A stretch of DNA of 64,000 nucleotides from Spirosoma sp. (lineage in GTDB: Bacteria > Bacteroidota > Bacteroidia > Cytophagales > Spirosomataceae). Of this stretch, positions 35,413 to 44,017 are shown one piece after another (the first letter of the stretch is position 1; each line of letters begins with the position of its first letter). The notes under the pieces are model-generated. The model was given only the letters and a program-made list of their open reading frames with translations. It was not told the origin of the DNA and made no database searches. The stretch covers positions 310,001 to 374,000 of the forward strand of contig NZ_JAPLET010000030.1 of NCBI RefSeq assembly GCF_026391055.1. Reading direction: 5' to 3'. The position numbers were made by a program, and so were the translations under genes.

Positions 35413-38004
35413 ATGCGTATTGGTTTTTATGCCGCCCTCGTTTTTCTGGTCGTCGCTGGCATTATCGGCTGTCGGCAGTCACCCACGGCAGACGGCGGAG
35501 CGGGGCGGCAACTGGTGGTTTCCTGGGAGCTGGTCAGTAATTTCACGAATGTGAAAGACGGCTTCGAAGCCCGTTTTACGCTCACTAACAACAGCGACCA
35601 AACGCTCACGGATGCCAATTGGGCGTTGTTCTTCAACATGGCTCCCCGCCCGATCATCACGCCAAAAACACCCCAACTGGCTACAGTTCGGCACATTAAC
35701 GGCGACTGGTACACGCTCGTCCCGAACAAAGGCTTTTCGCTCAAACCGGGTGCCTCGACCGAAATCAGCTATGAAGGCACCGAAGCCGTTACCAAACTTA
35801 CCGATGCGCCCCTGGGCCTGTACGTTGTGCTGTACGACAAATCGGGCAAGGAAGAAAGCGTTGCCGAAATTGCCAACTACACCATCCGGCCGTTTACCCG
35901 CAAGGAGCAGGCACTACGGGGCGTCAATGATCTGGAACCCCGCTATACCCCCGAGAACACCTACCAAAACAACCTGTCGGTTTCGCTGCTCCCTACCAAC
36001 CAGCTTCAGAAAATCATCCCCTCGCCCGTCAAATTGGCTATCGGTACGGAAACGCTGGCCCTGGCCGCATCCATGCCGATCTATGCCGAAAAAGGACTCG
36101 AAGGCGAAGCGAATTTCCTGAAGCAGAAACTGAAAGCCCTGACGGGAAAAGACCTGTCCATCACGACGGGAACGCCACCGGCAACGGGTATTTTCCTGAA
36201 AACTGGCAGCGTCAGCGTTAACGGTACGGTCAACGAAGCGTATCGGCTTGGTATCGATGGAAACGGGATTTCCATTACCGGGAGCGATGCCGCCGGGGTA
36301 TTTTACGGCATACAGAGCCTGCTGGCCCTCCTGCCTACCGAAGCCTATCTGACGCCCACCGCCGATATGGCCGTCCGATATACGCAAATTGAGGATGCGC
36401 CCCGTTTCGCGTTTCGGGGGCTGCATCTGGATGTCAGCCGGAATTTCCAGACCAAAGAGACTATTCTGCGTATTCTTGACCTGCTGGCCTTTTACAAAGT
36501 CAACCAGTTCCTGTTCTACACTACCGAAGACGAAGGCTGGCGACTGGAAATCGACGGGCTCCCCGAGCTGACCAACGTGGGTGCCCAGCGGCAACATACG
36601 TCCGGCAAGGAAACGCCAGTGCTGCACCCGGCCTACGGCTCCGGTCCCAAGGCCTACGCCGACGGAAAATACGGCAGCGGCTATTACACCAAAGCCGATT
36701 TTGTCGAAATTCTGAAATACGCGAAGGAGCGGCACATCAAGGTGATTCCGGAGCTGAATTTCCCGGGGCACGCGCGAGCCGCCATCAAAGCCATGGAAGC
36801 CCGCTACCAACGGCTGATGAAAGAAGGGAAAGAGCGCGAAGCAAACGAGTACCGGCTCATCGACCCCGACGATAAATCCGTCTATCTGTCTGCACAGGGA
36901 TACACCGACAATGTGGTGAGCGTTGGGCAGGAATCCACTTATCATTTCTACGAAAAAGTGGTGGACGAAATTGCCAAACTGTACAAAGAAGCCGGGGTAC
37001 CGATGGATGTCATGCACGCCGGTGGCGACGAAGTACCGGAGGGTGCCTGGACAAAATCGCCCATTGCGGCCAAACTGCTGAGAGAAAACCCGACCATCGG
37101 CGACCCGAAAAATTTACAGGCCTATTTCTTCCAGAACCTGCTGAAACGGCTCAAAAAGCGTAATCTGGAAGTCCACGGCTGGGAGGAAGTCGCCCTCACC
37201 AAATCGGCAGCGGGCGCGTATGTTCCCAACCCGGCCTTTGTTGGCCAGAAGGTCGTTCCCTACATCTGGAATAACCTCTTCGATCCCGACCTGGGCAACC
37301 GCCTGGCCAATGCCGGTTATCCGGTCGTACTGTGTAACGTATCGAACTTTTACTTCGACCTGGCCTATACCAACGACCCCCGCGAGCCGGGACTTTACTG
37401 GGCGGGCTACGTCGACACCCGCAATAGTTGGGCATTTGCCCCGTTCGATATGTTTAAGACAACCTACAAAACGGCCATGGGCAAACCCCTCGACTTTACC
37501 GGCCTGGAACGGATGAAGCCCGAAGCCCGGAAAAACATCCGGGGCCTTGAGGCTCAACTCTGGAGCGAGACCGTCAAAGGCCGCGACATGGCGGAGTACT
37601 ATATGCTGCCCAAACTGATGGGGTTCGCCGAAAGTGCCTGGGCACCGGAGCGCCCCTGGGAAACCATCGAGAACCGGCAGGCGCGCGAAAAAGCCATCAG
37701 CGAGGGCTGGAACGTGTTTGCCAATACCCTCGCGCAGAAAGACCTGCCCCGGCTGGCCCGCATCAACGGAGGGTATGCCTACCGGCTTCCACCGCCGGGG
37801 GCGCTCATCGACAAGGGAACGCTCAAGGCTAATGTTGAGTTACCCGGTCTCCTGATTCGTTATACCACCGACGGTACTGAACCAACCAGCCAATCGACCT
37901 TGTACAAAAATCCAGTGCCCATAACAGGTACGGTGAAGTTAAAAAGCTTTGACAGCGCCGGTCGGTCGAGCCGGTCGGCAGTCGTTACCAGTACAAATCT
38001 ATAG
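35413..38004 (+). CDS. Beta-N-acetylhexosaminidase, GH20, lipoprotein
   Basis: An 863-residue enzyme with a lipoprotein-type signal (LVFLVVAGIIGCRQS). Domains: chitobiase carbohydrate-binding N-domain (about 35-150, VVSWELVSNFTNVKDGFEARFTLTNNS), GH20b (about 195-315), and the GH20 TIM barrel (about 320-740) with FAFRGLHLDVSRNF, VIPELNFPGHARAAI and the catalytic pair in MHAGGDEVP (Asp539-Glu540), a substrate-assisted mechanism. A chitobiase C-terminal domain (about 785-860) contains RYTTDGTEPTSQS. It releases terminal GlcNAc or GalNAc from chito-oligomers or glycoconjugates, anchored in a periplasmic or outer membrane. The ROK kinase and transporter downstream would use the product. Confidence 0.96.
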   Translation: MRIGFYAALVFLVVAGIIGCRQSPTADGGAGRQLVVSWELVSNFTNVKDGFEARFTLTNNSDQTLTDANWALFFNMAPRPIITPKTPQLATVRHINGDWYTLVPNKGFSLKPGASTEISYEGTEAVTKLTDAPLGLYVVLYDKSGKEESVAEIANYTIRPFTRKEQALRGVNDLEPRYTPENTYQNNLSVSLLPTNQLQKIIPSPVKLAIGTETLALAASMPIYAEKGLEGEANFLKQKLKALTGKDLSITTGTPPATGIFLKTGSVSVNGTVNEAYRLGIDGNGISITGSDAAGVFYGIQSLLALLPTEAYLTPTADMAVRYTQIEDAPRFAFRGLHLDVSRNFQTKETILRILDLLAFYKVNQFLFYTTEDEGWRLEIDGLPELTNVGAQRQHTSGKETPVLHPAYGSGPKAYADGKYGSGYYTKADFVEILKYAKERHIKVIPELNFPGHARAAIKAMEARYQRLMKEGKEREANEYRLIDPDDKSVYLSAQGYTDNVVSVGQESTYHFYEKVVDEIAKLYKEAGVPMDVMHAGGDEVPEGAWTKSPIAAKLLRENPTIGDPKNLQAYFFQNLLKRLKKRNLEVHGWEEVALTKSAAGAYVPNPAFVGQKVVPYIWNNLFDPDLGNRLANAGYPVVLCNVSNFYFDLAYTNDPREPGLYWAGYVDTRNSWAFAPFDMFKTTYKTAMGKPLDFTGLERMKPEARKNIRGLEAQLWSETVKGRDMAEYYMLPKLMGFAESAWAPERPWETIENRQAREKAISEGWNVFANTLAQKDLPRLARINGGYAYRLPPPGALIDKGTLKANVELPGLLIRYTTDGTEPTSQSTLYKNPVPITGTVKLKSFDSAGRSSRSAVVTSTNL

Positions 38005-38046
38005 CGTCTTACCAGCCGTATAGATTAAAACCAAAACCTGCTTTCT

Positions 38047-38883
38047 ATGACTATCGGAGTTGACTTAGGCGGAACCAATGTGCGCGTTGGTCTGGTCGAT
38101 AATGGTATACTCGTTCGCCAGCGCAGTATGGCGCTGGAACAAAAAGATTCCCTTTCGGCCACCTTGGCGCAACTCATCGCGCTTATTCAGCCCTTTGCGG
38201 ACAATTCTGTAAACAGCATCGGCATTGGGGTGCCATCGGTGGTCGATATTGACCGGGGGATTGTCTATAATGTCGCCAACATCCCCTCGTGGGAGGAAGT
38301 GGCCCTGCGCGATATTCTGGAAAAAGAGTTCGACCTTCCCGTTTTCGTGAATAACGATGTAAACTGCTTCATTCTCGGCGAACATCAGTTTGGGCTGGCT
38401 AAAGGCTACCGGTCGGCGGTGGGGATGTCTATCGGAACGGGGCTGGGGTCGGGCATTATCATTGACAACCAGCTGTATGCAGGCAGTAACTGCGGGGCGG
38501 GCGAAATCGGGTTGCTACCGTACCTCGACAAAAATATTGAGTCGTATGCTGCAACGCAGTTCTTCGAGTCCATTCACGGAACAACGGCACTGGAAGCCAG
38601 TCTGTCGGCTACCCTCGGGGATAAAAACGCGCTGAACCTCTGGTCTGATTTCGGGAAGCACTTCGGCGTGGCTGTCAAAGCAGTACTTTACACCTACGAC
38701 CCCGAAGTGATTATCCTGGGCGGCTCTATTGCCAAGGCGTATCCATTTTTCCGGGCGTCGATGTACGAAAGCATGGCCGACTTTGCGTATCCGGTAACGC
38801 TCCGTCGACTACAGATCTTTCAGTCACAAAACGAGAACATTGCTCTGCTGGGCGCGGCTGCGCTGGTGCGCCAACTGGTATAA
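38047..38883 (+). CDS. ROK-family sugar kinase (probable N-acetylhexosamine or glucokinase)
   Basis: A 278-residue ROK protein: ATP-binding MTIGVDLGGTNVRVGLVDNG, IGIGVPSVVDIDRGIVYNVANIPSWE, VFVNNDVNCFILGEHQFGLAKGYRSAVGMSIGTGLGSGIIIDNQLYAGSNCGAGEIG (catalytic Asp in NNDVN; sugar-binding Glu in GEIG), and VIILGGSIAKAYPFF. The zinc-binding CxCGxxGCxE motif that normally follows in ROK kinases is missing: the chain goes from GAGEIGLLPYL to NIESYAATQFFES. There is no DNA-binding domain, so it is an enzyme, not a repressor. Placed 42 bp after the hexosaminidase, it would phosphorylate the freed amino sugar. Confidence 0.9.
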   Translation: MTIGVDLGGTNVRVGLVDNGILVRQRSMALEQKDSLSATLAQLIALIQPFADNSVNSIGIGVPSVVDIDRGIVYNVANIPSWEEVALRDILEKEFDLPVFVNNDVNCFILGEHQFGLAKGYRSAVGMSIGTGLGSGIIIDNQLYAGSNCGAGEIGLLPYLDKNIESYAATQFFESIHGTTALEASLSATLGDKNALNLWSDFGKHFGVAVKAVLYTYDPEVIILGGSIAKAYPFFRASMYESMADFAYPVTLRRLQIFQSQNENIALLGAAALVRQLV

Positions 38884-38897
38884 ACCCTGCTGGTTTT

Positions 38898-38946
38898 TGC
38901 TTTAGACAAACGCCATATCCTGGAGATATGGCGTTTGTCTAAAGCA
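38898..38946 (+). terminator. Perfect 22-bp stem-loop between ROK kinase and MFS genes
   Basis: Arms 38898-38919 and 38925-38946 are perfect inverted repeats with a 5-nt loop (CTGGA). The stem starts 15 nt after the kinase stop codon and ends 21 nt before the MFS ATG at 38968. The inner part AACGCCATATC / GATATGGCGTT also occurs in the 83-bp palindrome at 60202. It may terminate, attenuate or protect the upstream mRNA. Confidence 0.75.
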
Positions 38947-38967
38947 CCCTTCACTCTTTTAAAAGCT

Positions 38968-40245
38968 ATGAAACGAAACCCCCTGCTGGTTGTCCTGATT
39001 TTGTTGATCTTCTTTGTCATTTCTTTTCTGACCAATATTCTCGGGCCGATTATCCCCGATCTAGTCGACAGTTTTCAGCTCAGTATCGGATTGGCGGGTT
39101 TTCTTCCGTTTGCTTTTTTTGTCGCCTACGGCGTGTCTATGCCATCGGGTATTCTGGTGGAGAAATACCACGAGAAGCCGGTGTTGCTGGGTGCTTTTCT
39201 GCTAGCGTTGCTGGGGGCGCTGCTCTTTGCGCTGATTCCCCATTTTTCGGTAGCGCTGGTCTCGTTATTTTCCATTGGCATGGGCATGGCGATGTTGCAG
39301 GTTGCCATCAACCCGTTGCTTCGGGTAGCGGGTGGCGAAGAGCACTTTGCCTTCAATTCGGTATTGGCGCAGCTTTTTACGGGGGCGGCTTCGTTTTTAA
39401 GCCCGTTGCTATACAGCTATTTTGTCCGCACCGTGCATACCGACGATCCGTCTTTTGTTATTCAGTTACTCAACCGGCTGGTGCCGCTGCATTTCGAGTG
39501 GGTGTCGTTGTACTGGGTCTTCGCCGTCATTACCCTGCTCATGATCGTGGTGGTGGGCCTGATCCGGTTCCCAGCGGTTGTTCTTCAGGACGACGAACGG
39601 ATTGAAGTGGGCGGCACGCTCCAGGAGTTGTTGCGTAATCGGACGGTCCTCCTCTTTTTCGCCGGTATTTTTGCGTACGTCGGTACGGAGCAGGGGATTG
39701 CCAACTGGATGTCGAAATTTCTGCAACTGTATCATGGCGTCGACCCGGCCACAACGGGTGCTACGGCCGTGGCTTATTTCTGGGGACTGATGACCGTTGG
39801 CTGTGTGCTGGGACTAGTGCTGCTAAAATTCACCGACAGCCGGAAAGTCCTGATTACGTTCACGCTCGGTGCCATGCTGACGCTGGTCATTGGTCTGTTT
39901 GGCCCCAAAGAGTGGGCGCTTTTTGCCTTACCGGCCACTGGTTTTTTTGCGTCGGTGATGTGGTCGATCATTTTTTCGCTCGCCCTTAATTCGGTACCTC
40001 ATCATCATGGCACATTTTCAGGTATCTTGTGTACCGGAATCGTCGGGGGCGCACTGACTCCGCTCCTCATCGGCGGAGTAGCCGAACTGGTGGGGTTACG
40101 CTGGGCTATGCTGCTCATGCTGATTACGCTGGGGTACATTGTCAGTATCGGTTTCTGGGCAAAGCCCCTGGTGAGTAATTCAACGATTAACTTAAAAAGT
40201 GAAAGAGTGAAAGAGCGAAAGAGCGAACGGATGAACGAGCGGTAA
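38968..40245 (+). CDS. MFS sugar transporter, FucP/NagP-like
   Basis: A 425-residue MFS protein. The ATG at 38968 (MKRNPLLVVLILLIFF) is used; the longer reading starts at a TTG inside the preceding hairpin. Twelve hydrophobic segments are visible, including ISFLTNILGPIIPDLVDSFQLSIGLAGFLPFAFFVAYGVSMPSGILVEKYHEKPV and MGMAMLQVAINPLLRVAGGEEHFAFNSV, typical of the FucP/NagP branch (inner-membrane proton-sugar symporters). Context with GH20 and ROK suggests N-acetylglucosamine uptake. Its last residues are an odd highly charged repeat (ERVKERKSERMNER) encoded by an 8-bp tandem repeat that also forms one arm of a hairpin. Confidence 0.88.
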   Translation: MKRNPLLVVLILLIFFVISFLTNILGPIIPDLVDSFQLSIGLAGFLPFAFFVAYGVSMPSGILVEKYHEKPVLLGAFLLALLGALLFALIPHFSVALVSLFSIGMGMAMLQVAINPLLRVAGGEEHFAFNSVLAQLFTGAASFLSPLLYSYFVRTVHTDDPSFVIQLLNRLVPLHFEWVSLYWVFAVITLLMIVVVGLIRFPAVVLQDDERIEVGGTLQELLRNRTVLLFFAGIFAYVGTEQGIANWMSKFLQLYHGVDPATTGATAVAYFWGLMTVGCVLGLVLLKFTDSRKVLITFTLGAMLTLVIGLFGPKEWALFALPATGFFASVMWSIIFSLALNSVPHHHGTFSGILCTGIVGGALTPLLIGGVAELVGLRWAMLLMLITLGYIVSIGFWAKPLVSNSTINLKSERVKERKSERMNER

Positions 40246-40279
40246 AACTTACCAGCGAACCGCTCTTTCACTCTTTCAC
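40199..40279 (+). repeat. 8-bp tandem repeat and hairpin covering the 3' end of the MFS gene
   Basis: From 40199 the sequence repeats GTGAAAGA, GTGAAAGA, GCGAAAGA, GCGAACGG with drift. Positions 40199-40217 are exactly complementary to 40261-40279 (19 bp), with a 43-nt loop containing the MFS stop codon (40243-40245) and a smaller stem GGTAA/TTACC. The far arm ends 12 bp before the regulator start at 40292. The structure is therefore partly coding. Confidence 0.75.
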
Positions 40280-40291
40280 CATTCCTCTCCT

Positions 40292-41455
40292 ATGCACAAG
40301 ATTATTCTACTGATCGACTTCTCGGAAGAGTACAGCAAGAGTCTGCTGAAAGGCATTACCAAATATTCGCGGGAACACGGCCCGTGGGTGTTTTGCCGGA
40401 TGCCCCTTTTCCACCGCGAAACGATGGGCATTGATGGCATCCTCGACTGGGCGCGGGAATGGGAAGCCGACGGCATTGTAGGGCAATTGTATAATGATGT
40501 CAGTGTTGAGAAGATCGTACAGGCGGGCATTCCCGTCATTGCACAGGATTTTAAAGAACGCTTCACCGATATACCCAATATAACTGGAGCCTATCGCGAA
40601 ACAGGGGCGATGGGCGCCGAATACTTCCTGAAAAAGGGATTCCAGCACTTTGCCTTTTACGGCTTCAAAAACATCGTCTGGTCGCGGGAGCGGGCCGAAG
40701 GATTCGACGAGCGGGTAACGCGGGCGGGTTATCAGGTCACGTATTTTGAACACGAAAAAGCCCGTTCCAGCGAGTTGTGGTATTACAAGCCTAGTTCGCT
40801 GAGCGAATGGCTGGCGTCGCTACCCAAACCCATTGCGATCATGACCTGCGACGACCGGCTGGGGCAGCACATCACGGAGGCCTGCCGGCATTCGGGTATC
40901 CGCATCCCCGAAGAAGTGGCCGTGCTGGGTGTCGACAATGACGAGATGTTCTGCGAACTTTCCGACCCGCCCCTGTCCAGCATCACCCTTGATGCCGAGA
41001 AAGGCGGTTACGATGCCGCCCACCTCCTCGATCGACTGATTCGCAAAGAAATAACCGAGGGGTACGACATCGTTGTTGAACCCACGCAGGTCATTACCCG
41101 CCAATCGACCGACATCTACGCCACCCCCGACGAATACATTGCCGTATCACTCAAATACATCCACCAGAATATCGAAAAGAACTTACAGGTCGACGATGTG
41201 GTGAAGCAGGTTCCCTTGTCGAGACGGTCGCTCGAAATGCGTTTCCAGCAGGTGATCGGCTACCCGATCTACAAGTACATCCAGAATTTACGCATCGAGA
41301 AATTCTCCAAAAAGCTGCTCGAAACGGATCAGGCGGTGTTCGAGATTGCGATGGACTTAGGCCTCAACGACACTCGGAATATTGCCCGTCAGTTCAAGCA
41401 GATCAAAGGGTGTACGCCCCTCAAATACCGGCATCGGTACCTGGCCGGTAAGTAG
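40292..41455 (+). CDS. XylR-like regulator: LacI-type sugar sensor fused to AraC DNA-binding domain
   Basis: A 387-residue regulator. Residues 1 to about 270 form a periplasmic-binding-protein-like sensor (KIILLIDFSEEYSKSLLKGITKYSREHGPW, DGILDWAREWEADGIVGQL, IPEEVAVLGVDNDEMFCELSDPPLSSITLDAEKGGYDAAHLL) as in E. coli XylR, without a LacI helix-turn-helix at the N-terminus. Residues about 285-385 are the AraC double helix-turn-helix (VSLKYIHQNIEKNLQVDDVVKQVPLSRRSLEMRFQQVIGYPIYKYIQ, FEIAMDLGLNDTRNIARQFKQIKGCTPLKYR). It most likely senses a sugar from this locus and activates the hexosaminidase-ROK-MFS genes. Last gene of the plus-strand run. Confidence 0.92.
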   Translation: MHKIILLIDFSEEYSKSLLKGITKYSREHGPWVFCRMPLFHRETMGIDGILDWAREWEADGIVGQLYNDVSVEKIVQAGIPVIAQDFKERFTDIPNITGAYRETGAMGAEYFLKKGFQHFAFYGFKNIVWSRERAEGFDERVTRAGYQVTYFEHEKARSSELWYYKPSSLSEWLASLPKPIAIMTCDDRLGQHITEACRHSGIRIPEEVAVLGVDNDEMFCELSDPPLSSITLDAEKGGYDAAHLLDRLIRKEITEGYDIVVEPTQVITRQSTDIYATPDEYIAVSLKYIHQNIEKNLQVDDVVKQVPLSRRSLEMRFQQVIGYPIYKYIQNLRIEKFSKKLLETDQAVFEIAMDLGLNDTRNIARQFKQIKGCTPLKYRHRYLAGK

Positions 41456-41492
41456 CGGAATGGGGCTGGTGTTTGCTACAGGCCTGGACAGA

Positions 41493-42245
41493 TCATAACC
41501 GCAGCGCTTTTTTAAGCTCGTCCTTCTTGCCTCGGGCGATGGGCACTTCGGTACCGTCTGTCAACAGCAGAAAGTCGCCAAACTCCTTTTTCCAGCTCCT
41601 GATGAACGCTTTGTTGACCAGATGCGACTGGTGACACCGTATAAAATCATGGCTTTTCAGCAGATCGTCGTACTCATAAATGGGTCTGCATACCAGCAGC
41701 GATTCGCCATCGGCCAGATAAAACGTCGTGTAATTATTTGATGACTGGCAACGGATGATCTCGCTTGTTTTCACGAACCGCGTCTCTTTGGCTGTTGCCA
41801 GGGCAATACGCTGCGCTTCGTTAGCAGGACCAGTTTTCAGTAAGTTCAGCAGGTTTTCGAGCTGTTGGTTCTGAACTTTCAGACGGCGCTGTTTAATGGC
41901 CCTGTCTACTGCGGCCTGCAACTCGCTAATATCCAGCGGCTTCAGCAGGTAATCGACTGCCGCAAACCGCATGGCCTGTATGGCATACTGATCGTAGGCC
42001 GTCACGAAAATCACCTCAAAATCGTGTTCGGGCAGCCTCCGTAACAGATCGAAGCCGCTTTGCTGAGGCATCTGTATATCCAGAAACAGCAGGTCGGGCT
42101 GGTGCGCATACAACAAGTGTTGGCCGACCTCGGCGTTCAGAGCTGTGCCACAAATGGTTACCTGCGGACAATACACATCGAGCAGCGCCCGTAGGTTGTC
42201 CAGGTTAGGCTGCTCGTCGTCGATCAAAAGGGCTTTCGCGTTCAT
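41493..42245 (-). CDS. LytTR-family response regulator
   Basis: A 250-residue regulator. The receiver domain (1 to about 120) shows KALLIDDEQPNLDNLRALL and the phospho-acceptor Asp in LLFLDIQMPQQSGFDLLRRLP, with the conserved Lys in YLLKPLD. The LytTR DNA-binding domain (about 150-250) contains ETRFVKTSEIIRCQSSNNYTTFYLADGESLLVCRPIYEYDDLLKSHDFIRCHQSHLVNKAFI. It overlaps its kinase gene by 4 bp (ATGA). Targets unknown. Confidence 0.95.
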   Translation of the reverse strand: MNAKALLIDDEQPNLDNLRALLDVYCPQVTICGTALNAEVGQHLLYAHQPDLLFLDIQMPQQSGFDLLRRLPEHDFEVIFVTAYDQYAIQAMRFAAVDYLLKPLDISELQAAVDRAIKQRRLKVQNQQLENLLNLLKTGPANEAQRIALATAKETRFVKTSEIIRCQSSNNYTTFYLADGESLLVCRPIYEYDDLLKSHDFIRCHQSHLVNKAFIRSWKKEFGDFLLLTDGTEVPIARGKKDELKKALRL

Positions 42246-43867
42246 AAAAACCAGTCTGTAAACGTAAGCGTAACGTGCGTACCCGTGCCGGTGTTGTTGC
42301 TGGCAAAGGTGATGGGCTGTTTCGGGTTAAGTTCGTTCAACAACTTGATCCGGTCATGCACAAGCCGTAAGCCCACCCCACTGCCCGACTTCCTCTCGGT
42401 GTAGCCTTTCCCGTTGTCGGCTATGGTAACCATCAGGGTGTGGGCCGACCGGTTAGCGCTTATAGCAATGCGGCCCTCTTCCTGTAAGGAGGCTACGCCA
42501 TGTTTCACGGCATTTTCGACCAAAGGTTGCAGAAGCAGCGCCGGTACGTTTGTTTCATACGCATTCACCGCCGGGTCGATGCTGAGTTTGTATTGAAAGT
42601 TAAACCGCAGTTGCTCCAGTTTCAAATACGTGTCTAACGTTTGCAATTCTTCCTGAAGCGAAATTTCGTCTTTATTGCTGTGGTTGAGCGACTCCCTCAG
42701 CAACCGGGCGAAGTCTGACAGGTAATTGTTGGCACCTTTAATGTCCTGCTTATTGATAAGGCCCTGAATAGAGCTGAGCGCATTGAACACAAAGTGCGGG
42801 TTTAGCTGCGCGTAAATTGCCTTTAGTTCGAGCTGTACCCTGGTTCTGTTCATTTGCTCCTGCCTGGTTTTTCGGCGTTGCCAGATGAACAAGACGACGA
42901 ACAAGCAGGCACCCAGTATGGCCGCCACAAAAATGCCGACGACTATGCGGAACAGATTCGTTTGGTACCAGGCAGGCTGTACGTCGAAACGGTATTCGGC
43001 GATATGCTGTGGCTGAGCCGAATACCGTATTTTAAGGGTATACCTACCTGGCGGATACTGGTTGAGCCAGATAAAGCTGTTGTCATACTCATTGTACCGC
43101 CAGGGGCTATACACGCTGCCATTACGGATTAGCTCATATTGAATTTGATCTTTGGCAAAAATAGGCCCTCTGAGCACAAAGATAAGGTTGGTATTGGTCG
43201 ATGGCACGGTAAGTACGGGCGACTGCTGGCCGGTAGGCTCTTTAATTTTTGCCCAGGGATATTGCAACTTTTTAAGAAACTGGTCAACATTTTCGGACGT
43301 GTACACATTCGTCACTACCGGCTTGACAGCTTCCCAGGCAATCAGCGAGGTAGCCACGATACGCTCCTGTTCTACCTGCCTTACATCCACAATCAGCATC
43401 TTGCCGAGGGTGGTTCGGTAACCGCCGAGGTATGCCATTTTAGGCATCCCCGAGGCCCGAATCAGGGTGGAATCGGTAAACCGGTCGATACCCCGCCAGG
43501 GTACCAGAACCCGGTTACCGGGATATTCCATAACCCGAAACTGAAACAAGCGGGCATTTTGCGGACTAACACCGGGTACAAAGAACTGGGCATTGGCCGT
43601 ATCGAACGTAGTGCGGGCTATGATTTCGTCGGGACGCAAACGCCGGAAAGACGCATCATTTACAAGCGAAAAATGGACGCTCGTTTCCCGTACCGACCAT
43701 AGCCAGTCGTTGCCTTTACGCAAAGCGACCAGCAAACCAGGAGTGCGCGATTTGCCCGTTGCACCAGTCGAATAGCTTTGCGAATAGTCGCCCCACTTGA
43801 TCTGAGCTTGTGCAGCAGCAATGGTCAGTATCGTTCCCATCACCGATAATAAGACTGCCTTTTTCAT
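42242..43867 (-). CDS. LytS/YehU-type sensor histidine kinase with periplasmic sensor
   Basis: A 541-residue kinase: signal or anchor at the N-terminus (MKKAVLLSVMGTILTIAAAQAQ), a beta-rich periplasmic region to about residue 300 ending in the Y_Y_Y-like segment GRYTLKIRYSAQPQHIAEYRFDVQPAWYQ, and one membrane helix (LFRIVVGIFVAAILGACLFVVLFIW). A His_kinase domain follows with LNPHFVFNALSSIQGLINKQD (phosphorylated His) and an ATPase end with LLLQPLVENAVKHGV and ADNGKGYTERKSGSGVGLRLVHDRI. Unlike SusCD-linked hybrid kinases it lacks beta-propeller repeats. It pairs with the overlapping LytTR regulator. Signal unknown. Confidence 0.94.
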   Translation of the reverse strand: MKKAVLLSVMGTILTIAAAQAQIKWGDYSQSYSTGATGKSRTPGLLVALRKGNDWLWSVRETSVHFSLVNDASFRRLRPDEIIARTTFDTANAQFFVPGVSPQNARLFQFRVMEYPGNRVLVPWRGIDRFTDSTLIRASGMPKMAYLGGYRTTLGKMLIVDVRQVEQERIVATSLIAWEAVKPVVTNVYTSENVDQFLKKLQYPWAKIKEPTGQQSPVLTVPSTNTNLIFVLRGPIFAKDQIQYELIRNGSVYSPWRYNEYDNSFIWLNQYPPGRYTLKIRYSAQPQHIAEYRFDVQPAWYQTNLFRIVVGIFVAAILGACLFVVLFIWQRRKTRQEQMNRTRVQLELKAIYAQLNPHFVFNALSSIQGLINKQDIKGANNYLSDFARLLRESLNHSNKDEISLQEELQTLDTYLKLEQLRFNFQYKLSIDPAVNAYETNVPALLLQPLVENAVKHGVASLQEEGRIAISANRSAHTLMVTIADNGKGYTERKSGSGVGLRLVHDRIKLLNELNPKQPITFASNNTGTGTHVTLTFTDWFL

Positions 43868-44017
43868 GTTCCCGACGTTATAGCATCAAAAAAAGGCTCT
43901 TTTCCGATGATAATTGAGATCAATGTGAATTCGGCAAGTCTTACTGTGAATTTGGTTTGCTTTGAATCTGGTAGCTACGTTCATGCCCTTCTGGCGTATT
44001 GACTCTACTTTAACGCC

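Noticed and set aside
35914..37017. 367-codon minus-strand ORF inside the GH20 gene
   Set aside because: Complementary to the catalytic domain with its intact HAGGDE motif; no features of its own.
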